Shown here: positions 24,731 to 33,211 of the stretch, one piece after another | How the letters are laid out: each line of letters starts with the position of its first letter | Position numbering within the stretch: position 1 is the stretch's first letter | Source of the DNA: an uncultured Lachnospiraceae bacterium | GTDB lineage: Bacteria > Bacillota > Clostridia > Lachnospirales > Lachnospiraceae | NCBI GenBank assembly: GCA_902780385.1 | Contig: CACZFF010000018.1 | Span: forward strand, 1-45,817 | Length of the DNA: 45,817 nucleotides | Direction of reading: 5' to 3' | Made by a program: the position numbers and the translations under genes | Notes under the pieces: model-generated | What the model was told of the DNA's origin: nothing | What the model saw: only the letters and a program-made list of their open reading frames with translations | The model's database searches: none

Positions 24731-26665
24731 ATGGCAATACAATATTTAATTGACAGCGAAAATGTAGGGGATTTCTGGATCCCGCTGCTCGAACTGCCCG
24801 CACAGGATACAGAGCTGATTGTTTTTTATACGAGAAACAGTCCGCATATGAGTTATGACAGTCTGATCAGACTCAAGGAATCCGACCGGACAGTGACTTT
24901 CATAAAGTGCTACGAGGGGACAAACGCGCTGGATTTCCAGCTGGTTTCCGAGCTGGGATACCGCATCAGCAAAGACGAGGACGGAAGTTTTATTATCGTG
25001 ACAAACGATACCGGCTTTGATGCAGCGGTCAAGTATTGGAGACGCAGAAAAAAATCGGTCAAACGTATTACAGGCAAGGAGTGCAAAAATATCGAGAGAC
25101 GGCTGCGGGAAGATTTGTCTGCCGCAAGCCGGGAGGCACATTCTGCTGCAGTGTCAGCCCGTTTTATATCTGATTCCGAGCGGGATGAGGAGAATGAGGC
25201 AGGTACAGAGGCTGTTCGTTCGGATGCAGTACCGGACAATGAGGCGAGACCTTCGCGTCCCAATCTCAGGGATGCAGAACGGGCGTCCCAGCCGGATCCG
25301 GAGGAGAGCTTCCAGCCGGAAGACACCGATTATCTGACGAATGCGGAAGATTATGATGACGACAGCCAAGATGCAGATCTGTATGAATTTGATTCTGCCG
25401 CTGAAGAAGATGATGAAACCGCATACGACAGGGATGAGGACGAACTACTGGATGATGCCGCCTATGATGAACCGGAGGAGACCGGCGACGACGCGGATGA
25501 AGATGCCGACGCGGATGAAGATGCCGCCCCGGAAGATCATTTCGATGCGGATGAAGACGAGGAGAGTCCTGCAGACTACCCTGAAGACGCGGAAGATTCT
25601 GCTGAGACGGATGAACCGGAACATGAACAGGACAAGCTGTTCTCCGGTGAAAACAGTGCCGCCTGCGATTATTCCGAAAAAGATGCTGATGGCGTGCAGA
25701 GCAGCGCAGAAGGCAGATCGGAAGAGAATGGTAATGGCAGCGGCCCTGTATGGGAGCCCGTGACTGACGCGGAAGAGTTGAAAGAGCAGGAATTACAGTT
25801 TGAGATTTCTGCCGATCAGACAGAAGCACCTGTCCTTTCCGACAGCCGGGATCATGCCCCTGCGGATGCGGCTTCGGATACAGACCCTGCAGCGGTTTCA
25901 GATCTTGCACTTGCAGACACTGCTTCAGCGCCTGAAGACCATGATGTGACAGATCATCAGGAAACGATAGCAGAATCTGTCGCTGCAGACGCAGAGGAAG
26001 AGGCAGCTGCTGATGCGGATGATGAGCCTGCTGCTGAGACAGCGCACCGCTCCAAGTCCCGCAGATCCAGATCCCGCAGATCCAAATCCACTTCCAGAAA
26101 ACAGGACCAGACAGCTGCTGCAGACCCGGAAAAATCCGAGGGCGCAGCTGACGTTTCGCAGACTGGTGAGAATTCCGGTTCTTCAAAGAAAGCTTCTGCT
26201 TCTGAAAGTGACGGCAGCAAGAATGATACTGCCAGGAGCAATGCCGGCACTGCAGGTGAAAAATCCTCCGATCCCTTATCTCCCCCCGGAGATGAGGAAA
26301 TCGCCAGGATCGCAGCCTGTATCGGTCCGGAAAATCTTGCAGAGCTCCACAATCAGCTCGCAACCTTCTACGGCGATCAGGGTAAGGATATTTATCTTTC
26401 CATCAAAAACAATACCCGCAGCATACCTGTTTTAAAGCCTGACCTCAAACAGAAATTCGCATACTATTGCGAGATCATTTTCTCCCGCAGTGATTATGCG
26501 GGAGAGTACCCTTCGGACATATCTGAATATCTTCTGAGTGTGAGAGAAAAACTCAACAATCTGAATTCTCTTCGCTATGCGCTTCAAAAGCACTATGGCA
26601 AAGAAAAGGGCCGCAGGTTCTACTTCCTGCTCAAGCCCTTTGTAAAAACAATGTATCAAATGTAA
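24731..26665 (+). CDS. PIN-like domain protein with long acidic disordered linker
   Basis: A 644-residue protein in three parts. Residues 1-125 look like a PIN/NYN-type nuclease fold (YLIDSENVGDFW at the start, ALDFQLVSELGY, FIIVTNDTGFDAAVKYW), with Asp8, Glu10, Asp67 and Asp93 as possible metal ligands. Residues of about 125-510 are low complexity and very rich in Asp/Glu, with an Arg/Ser patch (KSRRSRSRRSKS) near 440. From about 515 to the end is a second folded, helical domain (IGPENLAELHNQLATFYG, LRYALQKHYGKEKGRRFYFL). ATG 24731 is preferred over TTG 24725. RNA cleavage or binding is inferred from the fold. The GNAT gene follows after 88 bases with a large hairpin. Confidence 0.75.
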   Translation: MAIQYLIDSENVGDFWIPLLELPAQDTELIVFYTRNSPHMSYDSLIRLKESDRTVTFIKCYEGTNALDFQLVSELGYRISKDEDGSFIIVTNDTGFDAAVKYWRRRKKSVKRITGKECKNIERRLREDLSAASREAHSAAVSARFISDSERDEENEAGTEAVRSDAVPDNEARPSRPNLRDAERASQPDPEESFQPEDTDYLTNAEDYDDDSQDADLYEFDSAAEEDDETAYDRDEDELLDDAAYDEPEETGDDADEDADADEDAAPEDHFDADEDEESPADYPEDAEDSAETDEPEHEQDKLFSGENSAACDYSEKDADGVQSSAEGRSEENGNGSGPVWEPVTDAEELKEQELQFEISADQTEAPVLSDSRDHAPADAASDTDPAAVSDLALADTASAPEDHDVTDHQETIAESVAADAEEEAAADADDEPAAETAHRSKSRRSRSRRSKSTSRKQDQTAAADPEKSEGAADVSQTGENSGSSKKASASESDGSKNDTARSNAGTAGEKSSDPLSPPGDEEIARIAACIGPENLAELHNQLATFYGDQGKDIYLSIKNNTRSIPVLKPDLKQKFAYYCEIIFSRSDYAGEYPSDISEYLLSVREKLNNLNSLRYALQKHYGKEKGRRFYFLLKPFVKTMYQM

Positions 26666-26692
26666 AGGAAAGTCGGTCGGAACGACGAATTA

Positions 26693-26730
26693 ACAGAGCC
26701 GGACGCTGTCTTCACAGTGTCCGGCTCTGT
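26693..26730 (+). other. Long stem-loop before the GNAT gene
   Basis: ACAGAGCCGGAC (26693-26704) pairs perfectly with GTCCGGCTCTGT (26719-26730); a G-U and CTGT/ACAG extend the stem to a CTTC loop. No T-run follows, and the GGAGG ribosome site starts seven bases later, so it may attenuate or stabilise the downstream message. Confidence 0.7.
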
Positions 26731-26753
26731 ACAAATTGGAGGAGTCAAAGAAC

Positions 26754-27335
26754 ATGTTTATCAGAAAAGCAAAAATGGAGGATTTGGATCAGATCACAGC
26801 TCTGGAGGCAGTATGCTTTTTGCCGACGGAGGCTGCTGACAGGGAAAGGCTCAAAGGCCGTGTGGAAAATTTTCCGGAGTGCCTTTGGGTGGGATTTGAT
26901 GATTATATGAGACTGATCTGTTTTGTCGGCGGGCCTGTCACAAAGGAAGCTGATCTGACGGATGATATGTACGGAGATCCCTCTTATCATGACCCCCAGG
27001 GCGACTGGCAGATGATTTTTACGGTCTGCACGGCTCCTGATGAGCAGGGCAAGGGATATGCCTCGATCGTCATGCAGCGCATGATCAGGGAAAACAAAGC
27101 CCTTGGCAGAAAGGGTATCGTACTTACCTGTAAAAAAGAAAAAATCCATTTTTACGAGAAATTCGGCTTTATGAACGAAGGCATTTCGGAGTCTGTACAC
27201 GGGGGTGCGGTCTGGTACCAGATGCGTCTGACTTTTGATGAGGAGTATCACTACGAGCACATGTTTGATATCTCCGATAATCCCTATGAAAATAAGCAGA
27301 TGTTCGAGGAAGCCTTCTGGGGATCGCAGTGCTGA
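26754..27335 (+). CDS. GNAT family N-acetyltransferase
   Basis: A 193-residue acetyl-CoA-dependent transferase. The start MFIRKAKMEDLDQITALEAVCF is typical of GNAT enzymes resembling the arylalkylamine type. QMIFTVCTAPDEQGKGYAS carries the beta4-alpha3 acetyl-CoA loop (QGKGYA for Q/RxxGxG/A), and KIHFYEKFGFMNEG is the usual late FYEKxGF motif. Start ATG 26754 is chosen because GGAGGAG lies about 12 bases upstream; a TTG at 26736 lies inside that ribosome site. Substrate not readable. The stop codon lies in the first unit of a tandem repeat. Confidence 0.88.
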   Translation: MFIRKAKMEDLDQITALEAVCFLPTEAADRERLKGRVENFPECLWVGFDDYMRLICFVGGPVTKEADLTDDMYGDPSYHDPQGDWQMIFTVCTAPDEQGKGYASIVMQRMIRENKALGRKGIVLTCKKEKIHFYEKFGFMNEGISESVHGGAVWYQMRLTFDEEYHYEHMFDISDNPYENKQMFEEAFWGSQC

Positions 27336-27393
27336 AAGGATTACAGTGCTGAAAGAGATCGCAGTGCTGAAAGAGATCGCAGTGCTGAAAAGG
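27322..27393 (+). repeat. 18-bp tandem repeat (four units) over the GNAT gene stop
   Basis: CAGTGCTGAAA occurs at 27326, 27344, 27362 and 27380, an exact 18-base period, with GAGATCG or GGATTA between. The first unit contains the stop TGA (27333-27335), so the array starts in the last codons. Confidence 0.88.
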
Positions 27394-27397
27394 AGAA

Positions 27398-27439
27398 AAA
27401 AACGCGGCAGACAGCCTGGTGGCTGCAAGCCGCGTTTTT
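27398..27439. terminator. Bidirectional terminator between GNAT gene and lon
   Basis: AAAAACGCGGC (27398-27408) pairs with GCCGCGTTTTT (27429-27439), with inner CAGCC/GGCTG. A-run and T-run on both sides suit the convergent genes. Confidence 0.9.
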
Positions 27440-27495
27440 GATTCAGCATTTTTTTGCTTTTTTTACGCTTTTACATTTATTATGCTTTGATGTTT

Positions 27496-29772
27496 TTATT
27501 TCATGATTCCGAGAGCCTTGAGTACTTCGGATGCCTGTTCGACAGGGACGATTTCGAGGTTCTGTCTGACTTCCTCGGGAACTTCGCGAAGGTCATCCAC
27601 GTTATCGGCTGGAATGAAGACTTTCTTCACACCTGCGCGCTGGGCGGCAAGGAGCTTCTCGGGGAGCCCGCCGATCGGATTGACGCCTCCCTGCAGGGAA
27701 ACCTCGCCGGTCATGCCGATGTTGGGAGGGACCGGAATTCCTGTGACCAGGGAGGAGAGTGCCGTCGTCAGTGTGATGCCGGCAGAAGGGCCGTCCTTGG
27801 GTGTCGCTCCGTCCGGTACGTGGATGTGCAGATCGTTCTCCTCAAGCACCGCAGTCTGTTCGGGGAACAGGGACTTGACAAGTGTCACTGCAATGCGGGC
27901 GGACTCCTTCATGACATCGCCGAGCTGTCCGGTGATCAGGATCTCACCCTTGCCTTTTGTCAGGAGTGTTTCGATGTAGAGGATTTCGCCTCCGGCTGCG
28001 GTCCAGGCGAGTCCTGTGACGATGCCGGGATTAGCGCTTTCCTTCACCTTTTTGTGGTAGACCGGATGCATATCCAGAAGGTCGCGCAGGTTTTCCTGTG
28101 TTACAAGGACCTTTTCACCTTTTCCGCGGACGATCCTGACGGCTGCTGCGCGGCAGAGGGTCTCGAGACGCTTGCGGAGTCCGCGGACGCCGCCCTCCTG
28201 TGTGTAGTCGGAGATGATGACGTTGATGATGTCATCAGAAATCTCGATCTGGTCCGTTTCGATACCGACGGCCTGCATGGCCTTGGGCAGCAGATGGCGC
28301 TTTGCAATCTGCAGCTTGTCAGTCGCGGTATAGCCCTGGAACTGGATGACTTCCATACGGTTGAGCAGGGGCTCGGGAATGGTCTCCAGTGTATTCGCGG
28401 TGCAAATGAACAGCACGTTGGAAAGATCGTAGGGAGCGTTCATGTAGTGATCGGTAAAGGTGCTGTTCTGCTCGGGGTCCAGAACCTCCAGCAGGGCACT
28501 TGCGGGATCTCCGTTATAGGAGACGGAGAGCTTATCGATCTCATCGAGGACCATGACTGGATTGGAGACACCGCTCTTCTGGATGCCGTCCATGATCCTG
28601 CCGGGCATGGCCCCGATGTAAGTGCGGCGATGACCGCGGATATCCGCTTCATCGCGCACACCGCCCAGACTTACACGCGCGTATTTGCGGTGCAGTGCCT
28701 TGGCGATACTCTGTCCGATACTGGTCTTGCCGGTGCCGGGGGCACCGACGAAGCAGAGGATGGAACCGGACTGCTGTTTTTTCAGATTCATCACGGCAAT
28801 CTGCTGGATGATCCTCTCCTTGACTTTTTTCAGGCCGAAGTGGTCTTCTTCAAGAACGGCTTCCGCCTCGTCGAGGTCGATTTCCTGGGCGTCTTCATTT
28901 TTCCAGGAAAGGCCTGTGATGAAGTCGAGGTAGTCGTAGAGCATACCGGACTCGGGGCTGTTTTGTCCCTCCTGCTTATAGCGGTTGAGGACTTTGTCCG
29001 CTTCCTTGCGGGCCGTTTCATTCATGCCGGATTCTTCGATCTTGACCTCGAAACGGCGGACATCCGTGATGTTTTCGGGATGCATCTCATCGAGTTCCTT
29101 CTGCAGGTACTCGATCTGTTTTTTGATGGCCTGTTCGCGGTAGACCTTCTGATAACCTTCCTCCTGGGCGTTCCGCGCCTCGTTGTTGACATGGAACATT
29201 TCAAGATTCTCGTAGAGGATCTTTTCCATCGAGTCACTGCGGGCTTTTCTGGAATCCTCTGCAAGGAGGGCGTACCGCTCTTCATTTGTGATATTGAGCC
29301 AGGGGGACATGATGGAGGCGATTTCGCCGATGTTGGACCACTGGTCCGCATAAGCCCGGGTCAGGGCGCCCCATTGGAACTGGGAGGTGTACTCGATGAC
29401 CACTTTTTTGAGCTTCTCGAGACGTTCCTCTTCATAGGCGGGATCCAGATCCTCGATGTCGGCTTTGCGGGAGACCGAAAGCTCGATGGTGTGGTCACTG
29501 TAAACAGTGATCTCGTCAAAATGCACGCGCCCGTGTGTGCGGATGACCAGATAGCCGCCGGCGTTGACTTCGGTGATCACACCGGAGACACCGATGGGAT
29601 AGAAGCTGTCTTTCTCCAGATCCTCACGGCTGTCATCTGCGCGGAGCATCATCAGAATGACTTTCTCACCTTCAAAGGGAGCCCGCCCGGTCATTTTTTT
29701 ATAGGCGTCGATTGCGAAAAAGATATTTGAATCAGGTACGACGACCGCGTTATAAACGGGTACTACTGTCAT
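27496..29772 (-). CDS. lon: ATP-dependent protease Lon
   Basis: Cytosolic AAA+ serine protease for damaged and regulatory proteins. The 758-residue product has a Lon substrate-binding N domain (PVYNAVVVPDSNIFFA), a coiled middle (QIEYLQKELDEMHPEN), Walker A GAPGTGKT near 348, Walker B VMVLDEIDKL, and the protease domain with Ser663 (KDGPSAGI) and Lys706 (GGLPEKLLAAQ), the same 43-residue spacing as in E. coli Lon. ATG follows AAGGAG at eight bases. Heat-shock control is visible: a near-consensus promoter with CIRCE (HrcA operator) at the transcript start, and a roughly 215-base leader with a hairpin. The opposite strand is open along nearly the whole gene, a codon-bias artefact. Confidence 0.96.
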   Translation of the reverse strand: MTVVPVYNAVVVPDSNIFFAIDAYKKMTGRAPFEGEKVILMMLRADDSREDLEKDSFYPIGVSGVITEVNAGGYLVIRTHGRVHFDEITVYSDHTIELSVSRKADIEDLDPAYEEERLEKLKKVVIEYTSQFQWGALTRAYADQWSNIGEIASIMSPWLNITNEERYALLAEDSRKARSDSMEKILYENLEMFHVNNEARNAQEEGYQKVYREQAIKKQIEYLQKELDEMHPENITDVRRFEVKIEESGMNETARKEADKVLNRYKQEGQNSPESGMLYDYLDFITGLSWKNEDAQEIDLDEAEAVLEEDHFGLKKVKERIIQQIAVMNLKKQQSGSILCFVGAPGTGKTSIGQSIAKALHRKYARVSLGGVRDEADIRGHRRTYIGAMPGRIMDGIQKSGVSNPVMVLDEIDKLSVSYNGDPASALLEVLDPEQNSTFTDHYMNAPYDLSNVLFICTANTLETIPEPLLNRMEVIQFQGYTATDKLQIAKRHLLPKAMQAVGIETDQIEISDDIINVIISDYTQEGGVRGLRKRLETLCRAAAVRIVRGKGEKVLVTQENLRDLLDMHPVYHKKVKESANPGIVTGLAWTAAGGEILYIETLLTKGKGEILITGQLGDVMKESARIAVTLVKSLFPEQTAVLEENDLHIHVPDGATPKDGPSAGITLTTALSSLVTGIPVPPNIGMTGEVSLQGGVNPIGGLPEKLLAAQRAGVKKVFIPADNVDDLREVPEEVRQNLEIVPVEQASEVLKALGIMK

Positions 29773-29810
29773 AGTTTTATCTCCTTATATTTACTTCACC
29801 ATAAATAACT

Positions 29811-29845
29811 TCACCTTATTCTTCAACTTATATTCAATAAGGTGA
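29811..29845 (-). other. Hairpin in the lon leader
   Basis: TCACCTTATT (29811-29820) pairs perfectly with AATAAGGTGA (29836-29845), 15-base loop, about 40 bases before the lon start. AT-rich pairing of this kind could respond to temperature, but that is speculation. Confidence 0.5.
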
Positions 29846-29951
29846 CTCTCTATTATTTTTACGATTATTTTTACGTGACTCTCAATTTTGATTACGGGTT
29901 AATAGTACTGAAAAGCCAGTTAAGTACAGTTAAAATGAAGTGAAAACATTG

Positions 29952-29978
29952 GTAGCACTCACCGGCAACGAGTGCTAA
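29952..29978. promoter_or_regulatory. CIRCE operator (HrcA site)
   Basis: TAGCACTC (29953-29960), nine bases, GAGTGCTAA (29970-29978). This is the CIRCE consensus TTAGCACTC-N9-GAGTGCTAA with one mismatch (G at 29952). It lies just downstream of the lon -10 element, so bound HrcA should block lon transcription; heat would relieve it. Confidence 0.93.
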
Positions 29979-29994
29979 CAGATGTGTTTTCGTG

Positions 29995-30023
29995 ATAATA
30001 GCACTGCGAAAGTTAGTTGTCAA
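29995..30023 (-). promoter_or_regulatory. lon promoter
   Basis: On the minus strand TTGACA (30018-30023), exactly 17 bases, TATTAT (29995-30000). CIRCE starts about 16 bases downstream. Confidence 0.88.
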
Positions 30024-30054
30024 GTACTCTGTAAGTTTAAATATAAGGCCGTGC

Positions 30055-30104
30055 GTGCAGAAAGGACGCAATAATCAAAGTGCAGAAAGGACGCAATAAT
30101 CAAA
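30055..30104. repeat. Perfect 25-bp tandem duplication
   Basis: GTGCAGAAAGGACGCAATAA followed by TCAAA occurs at 30055-30079 and again without change at 30080-30104, in the gap between the divergent lon and typA promoters. Confidence 0.92.
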
Positions 30105-30106
30105 GG

Positions 30107-30135
30107 TTGCACGTCATAGTATTCAATGTTATACT
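30107..30135 (+). promoter_or_regulatory. typA promoter
   Basis: TTGCAC (30107-30112), 17-base spacer, TATACT (30130-30135) preceded by TGT (extended -10). The leader is about 315 bases, AT-rich and without an ORF; its last 107 bases are a tandem repeat. Confidence 0.75.
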
Positions 30136-30348
30136 GTGAATTTGGAAATTCTGAAGAATTCATTTATTCGGTGAATTCCTTTATCCAAAGAATTTATTAT
30201 TTGATTTCTCCCGGCAGAGATAATTCGTTGCCACGACATGCATTTCTATAAAGTAATGAATGTTTATGATTTGTAATGATTTACGATTTGGAGAATAGAG
30301 CCGAAATCGCGGCGGCGGTCCTGGTCATGATGATTTAGAGCCGGGTGC

Positions 30349-30455
30349 CCTGTTTCGGGAAAGCAGAATCCTGTTTCAGGAAAGCAGAATCCTGTTTCAG
30401 GAAAGGAAGAACCCCGGTTCGGGAAAGATAGAACCTTATTTCAGGAAAGGCAGTT
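30349..30455 (+). repeat. Five-unit tandem repeat ending in the typA ribosome site
   Basis: Units of 21-22 bases start at 30349, 30370, 30391, 30413 and 30435, of the form CCTGTTTCAGGAAAGCAGAA. Each has a small CCTG/CAGG-type palindrome and an AGGAAAG or GGGAAAG purine run. In the last unit AGGAAAGG is the Shine-Dalgarno for the ATG at 30456. Confidence 0.9.
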
Positions 30456-32285
30456 ATGAAGCAGAAGAGAGAAGATGTCAGAAATGTAGCGATCATCGCC
30501 CATGTCGACCACGGCAAGACCACGCTGGTGGACGGGCTTTTGAAACAGAGCGGTGTATTCCGTGAGAATCAGGCTGTGCAGGAGCGGGTCATGGATTCCA
30601 ATGACCTGGAGCGTGAGCGCGGGATCACGATCCTGAGCAAAAACACCGCTGTATATTATAAAGGAACGAAGATCAATATCGTCGACACACCCGGACATGC
30701 GGATTTCGGCGGTGAGGTTGAGCGAGTGCTCAAGATGGTCAACGGTGTCATTCTGGTCGTGGATGCCTTTGAGGGCCCCATGCCCCAGACCCGTTTTGTC
30801 CTGAGCAAGGCCATGGCTCTCGATCTTCCCGTCATTGTCTGTATCAATAAGATCGACCGCCCCGGTGCTCGACCGACGCAGGTGATCGATGAGGTGCTGG
30901 AGCTCCTTATGGATCTGGGTGCCAGCGATGAGCAGATTGACTGTCCTTTTGTCTTCGCATCCGCCAAGTCCGGAATTGCGACAATGGACCTGGGCAGCCC
31001 GGGTGCCAGCATGAAGCCTCTTTTTGAGACCATCATTGATTATATTCCCGCGCCGGAAGGAGACCCCGAAGCGGGCACGCAGATGCTGATCAGCACAATC
31101 GACTACAATGAATATGTAGGCCGTATCGGCGTCGGCAAAGTGGACAACGGCAAGATCCGTGTGAATCAGGAATGTGTGATCGTCAACCACCACAATCCCG
31201 ATGTTCACCGCAAGGTCAAGGTCAGTAAGCTCTATGAGTTCGAGGGCCTTCGCCGCGTCGAAGTGCAGGAGGCCGGCATCGGATCGATCGTCGCTGTTTC
31301 CGGTATCGATGATCTTCATATCGGCGATACGCTATGCGCGGTGGATAATCCTGTGGCTATCCCTTTCCAGAAGATCTCCGAGCCCACGATCGCCATGACC
31401 TTCAACGTCAACGATTCCCCGCTGGCCGGCAAAGACGGAAAATATGTCACCAGCCGCCATATCCGCGACCGGCTCTACAGAGAACTTAATACGGATGTTT
31501 CTCTTCGGGTCGAGGATACTGATACGACCGAATCCTTCAAGGTCTCCGGCCGCGGCGAGCTGCACCTGTCCGTTCTTATTGAGACGATGCGCCGCGAAGG
31601 ATATGAGTTTTCTGTCAGCAAGGCAGAGGTCATCTATCATTATGATGAAAAAGGAAAGCGGCTTGAGCCCATCGAGGAGTGCATCATCGATGTCCCCGAA
31701 GAGTTTGCGGGCAATGTCATCCAGAAGCTGGGAGAGCGCAAGGGCGAACTGGTCAATATGACTTCCCTGCAGGGAGATTACACCCGCCTGACCTTCATGA
31801 TCCCTTCCCGCGGCCTCATCGGCTACCGAGGAGATTTCATGACGGACACCAAGGGAAATGGTATCATGAATACCATTTTCCACAGCTATGCGCCTTTCAA
31901 GGGTGAGATTTCCTACCGCAAGACCGGTTCCCTGATCGCATTCGAGTCCGGTACAGCTGTTGCATATGGACTGTTCGGGGCCCAGGAACGCGGCCAGATG
32001 TTTATCGGACCCGGCGAAGAAGTCTATACGGGAATGATCGTGGGCCAGAGCAGCAAGGCAGTGGATATCGATGTCAATGTCTGCAAGACAAAACATTTGA
32101 CCAACACCCGTTCCTCAAGTGCTGATGAAGCGCTGCGCCTTGTTCCGCCCAAGATCATGAGTCTGGAGCAGGCGATTGAGTATGTAGATACCGATGAGCT
32201 TCTGGAGGTCACTCCTCATCATCTGCGCCTGCGCAAAAAGATCCTGGACGCGCGGCTTCGTAAACGCGCATCTCAGAAGTCTTAA
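30456..32285 (+). CDS. typA: Translational GTPase TypA/BipA
   Basis: Ribosome-associated GTPase of the EF-G/LepA class, used under stress and cold and in ribosome assembly. The 609-residue length is exact for the family. G1 is [17 protein letters not shown], the switch region [18 protein letters not shown]3 [13 protein letters not shown] and G4 [11 protein letters not shown]. The C-terminal part carries the BipA-specific [19 protein letters not shown] and [17 protein letters not shown]. The ribosome site is the last unit of the five-unit repeat, unlike any neighbour. It is divergent from lon and shares its regulatory gap. Confidence 0.96.
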   Translation: MKQKREDVRNVAIIAHVDHGKTTLVDGLLKQSGVFRENQAVQERVMDSNDLERERGITILSKNTAVYYKGTKINIVDTPGHADFGGEVERVLKMVNGVILVVDAFEGPMPQTRFVLSKAMALDLPVIVCINKIDRPGARPTQVIDEVLELLMDLGASDEQIDCPFVFASAKSGIATMDLGSPGASMKPLFETIIDYIPAPEGDPEAGTQMLISTIDYNEYVGRIGVGKVDNGKIRVNQECVIVNHHNPDVHRKVKVSKLYEFEGLRRVEVQEAGIGSIVAVSGIDDLHIGDTLCAVDNPVAIPFQKISEPTIAMTFNVNDSPLAGKDGKYVTSRHIRDRLYRELNTDVSLRVEDTDTTESFKVSGRGELHLSVLIETMRREGYEFSVSKAEVIYHYDEKGKRLEPIEECIIDVPEEFAGNVIQKLGERKGELVNMTSLQGDYTRLTFMIPSRGLIGYRGDFMTDTKGNGIMNTIFHSYAPFKGEISYRKTGSLIAFESGTAVAYGLFGAQERGQMFIGPGEEVYTGMIVGQSSKAVDIDVNVCKTKHLTNTRSSSADEALRLVPPKIMSLEQAIEYVDTDELLEVTPHHLRLRKKILDARLRKRASQKS

Positions 32286-32312
32286 AATCTTAAAAAAGGT
32301 ATATTCACAGCT

Positions 32313-32386
32313 ATGAGTCACGAGGGACGGTTCTGAAAAACTCATTGCGTGCAATGAGTTTTTCGGAACCGTCCCCAATGACTCAT
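32313..32386. repeat. Palindromic GGGACGGTTC repeat, copy 2
   Basis: ATGAGTCACGAGGGACGGTT at the left, GGAACCGTCCCC and GACTCAT at the right, and an inner AAAACTCATTG/CAATGAGTTTT stem. Almost identical to 22304-22375. It follows typA by 27 bases and may also terminate its transcript. Confidence 0.85.
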
Positions 32387-32418
32387 CGACTCATTCGGAC
32401 GGAAGGACAATTGCCATC

Positions 32419-32448
32419 TTGTCAGTAGCAATCATCAAATGATATACT
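32419..32448 (+). promoter_or_regulatory. Promoter of the pyrH cluster
   Basis: TTGTCA (32419-32424), 18-base spacer, TATACT (32443-32448) with TGA before it (extended -10). The pyrH start is about 38 bases downstream. Confidence 0.65.
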
Positions 32449-32485
32449 TGTAAAGGCGTGTAATTAGTGAAGAGGACAAAATCTT

Positions 32486-33211
32486 ATGAGCAGAATCATT
32501 TTGAAACTTTCCGGTGAAGCACTGGCCGGTGAAAACGACGGCACAATGCGCAATGCAAAGGGTGCTGTGAAGCTGTACGATGAAGAGGTGATCGCAGGGA
32601 TCGCGGCCCAGGTCAAGGAGCTGCACGACGCGGGACACCAGATCGGTGTCGTGACCGGAGGCGGCAACATCTGGCGCGGACGTACCGGCGATGAGATCGA
32701 CCGGGTCAAATCCGACCAGATCGGCATGCTGGCTACAGTCATGAACTGCTTATATGTCTCCGAGATTTTCCGGGGCGCGGGACTGGATACAAGAGTGATG
32801 ACATCTTTTGCTGTCGGCACCTTTACAGAGCAGTTTTCCAAAGACCAGGCTGTCCGCTATCTTGAAGATGGTGTCATCGTGTTCTTTGCCGGCGGAACCG
32901 GTCATCCGTATTTTTCTACAGACACAGGTATTGTACTGCGTGCAGTAGAGACTGAGGCAGATATGATCCTCATGGCCAAGAATGTCGACGGCGTCTACGA
33001 TTCGGATCCTGCAAAGAATCCGGATGCCAAACGTTTTGACCACCTGACCTATGAGGAGGTTGTCGAAAGAAATCTCCAGGCAGTGGATATGACTTCCTCC
33101 ATTCTTGCCAAAGAGAACAAAATGGAGATGCGGATTTTTGCCCTGCAGGCGGAAAAGAGCATTATCCGTGCGGCCGGCGGAGATTTTGACGGGACAAGCA
33201 TCACAGCGTGA
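32486..33211 (+). CDS. pyrH: UMP kinase
   Basis: Phosphorylates UMP to UDP with ATP, an essential step in pyrimidine nucleotide supply. The 241-residue product has the bacterial amino-acid-kinase fold: ILKLSGEALAG at the start, VVTGGGNIWRGR, FFAGGTGHPYFSTDT and NVDGVYDSDPAKNPDA. The start follows an AGAGGA site. First gene of pyrH-frr-uppS-cdsA-rseP-ispG; the usual rpsB-tsf genes before it are absent from this window and it has its own promoter. Confidence 0.95.
   Translation: MSRIILKLSGEALAGENDGTMRNAKGAVKLYDEEVIAGIAAQVKELHDAGHQIGVVTGGGNIWRGRTGDEIDRVKSDQIGMLATVMNCLYVSEIFRGAGLDTRVMTSFAVGTFTEQFSKDQAVRYLEDGVIVFFAGGTGHPYFSTDTGIVLRAVETEADMILMAKNVDGVYDSDPAKNPDAKRFDHLTYEEVVERNLQAVDMTSSILAKENKMEMRIFALQAEKSIIRAAGGDFDGTSITA

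Noticed and set aside
25266-26363. A 365-residue minus-strand frame opposite the PIN-like gene
   Set aside because: Its His/Arg/Gln/Pro-rich content is the mirror of GAC/GAA/GCA-rich coding on the plus strand; no start signal.
27322-27393. Tandem repeat as a CRISPR array
   Set aside because: The 18-base units are contiguous with no spacers; same for 30349-30455 and 33905-33958.
27454-29730. A 758-residue open frame on the plus strand, antisense to almost all of lon
   Set aside because: It mirrors lon codon by codon, has no ribosome site or recognisable domain, and runs of Asp/Leu/Gly reflect the codon bias of the opposite strand.
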